From positions 1 to 17,504 of the forward strand of contig JANBPT010000975.1 of assembly GCA_027575765.1 (NCBI GenBank): 17,504 nt of DNA. Direction: 5' to 3'. The translations under genes and the position numbers were made by a program. This document shows, in pieces, positions 17,439 through 17,504 of this stretch. The notes beneath the pieces were generated by a model. It saw nothing but the letters and a program-made list of their open reading frames with translations. It was not told where the DNA came from and ran no database searches. The stretch is from Tieghemiomyces parasiticus (Eukaryota; Kickxellomycota; Dimargaritomycetes; Dimargaritales; Dimargaritaceae). Position 1 is the first letter of the stretch. Each line of letters opens with the position of its first letter.

Positions 17439-17470
17439 GCCGGGCCCTGTGTTGCATACTTGGGCCCGGC
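17439..17470. repeat. GC-rich hairpin, copy 2 of a related pair
   Basis: Arms GCCGGGCCC (17439-17447) and GGGCCCGGC (17462-17470) with a 14-nt loop containing TTGCATACT. Preceded by TAAGCT and followed by TTTTATACTA, matching the surroundings of copy 1 at 16969-16997. Confidence 0.7.
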
Positions 17471-17504
17471 TTTTATACTATGACTATAATAAAGGATTAA
17501 CGCT

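Larger units (their letters stand above)
16468..17504. other. AT-rich, gene-free right end rich in hairpins
   Basis: Composition shifts to A-rich after ORC1. Short frames rich in Gln, Asn, Thr and Lys are open between 16500 and 16760 (the longest, 16613-16759, has 48 codons), but they lack good starts and splice links. The rest holds at least five perfect inverted repeats listed separately. The window ends inside this region, so a transposable element or a structured RNA gene extending beyond the edge is possible but not shown. Confidence 0.5.

Overview
The window looks like nuclear DNA from a fungus, most likely an early-diverging (zygomycete-grade) lineage. Genes have several spliceosomal introns of about 130-300 bp with GTAAGT/GTGAGT-type donors and CAG/TAG acceptors. 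Coding exons are GC-rich with strong G/C third positions, TATA-like boxes and AATAAA signals are present, and the two clearly recognisable multi-exon genes are eukaryotic core genes. The lineage guess is inference; no rRNA or other taxonomic marker is present. All recognised genes lie on the plus strand.

Layout, left to right. (1) 1-75: last 24 codons of a highly expressed basic protein that matches the C-terminal helix of ribosomal protein eL19. (2) 1132-4373: a complete five-exon UTP13/TBL3 gene, a twelve-WD-motif tandem beta-propeller protein of the small-subunit processome. (3) 4374-7114: a 2.7-kb stretch without a convincing gene, containing one copy (A) of a dispersed imperfect repeat and a short direct duplication. 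(4) 7115-7693: an intronless gene for a 192-residue secreted protein of no recognised family. (5) 8461-11577: an intronless gene for a 1038-residue, almost wholly disordered, probably nuclear protein with SUMO-interacting motifs and many proline-directed and basophilic phosphorylation sites. (6) 11578-12701: a spacer holding repeat copy B and a TATA box. (7) 12702-13223: a two-exon gene for a 96-residue secreted peptide. (8) 14107-16462: a seven-exon ORC1 gene covering the AAA+ core and winged helix; no BAH domain can be recognised upstream. (9) 16463-17504: an AT-rich, gene-free end packed with perfect hairpins, two of which are related copies whose stems differ but remain self-complementary.

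The recognised genes serve general growth functions: ribosome protein, ribosome biogenesis and replication licensing. Between them lie lineage-specific genes, two of them secreted. The most interesting non-coding signals are repeat pair A/B, each copy 0.8-0.9 kb upstream of a secreted-protein gene and sharing a hairpin with a compensatory base-pair change, and the paired GC-rich hairpins at the right end. Gene models, splice sites and domain calls were worked out by eye; no searches were run.
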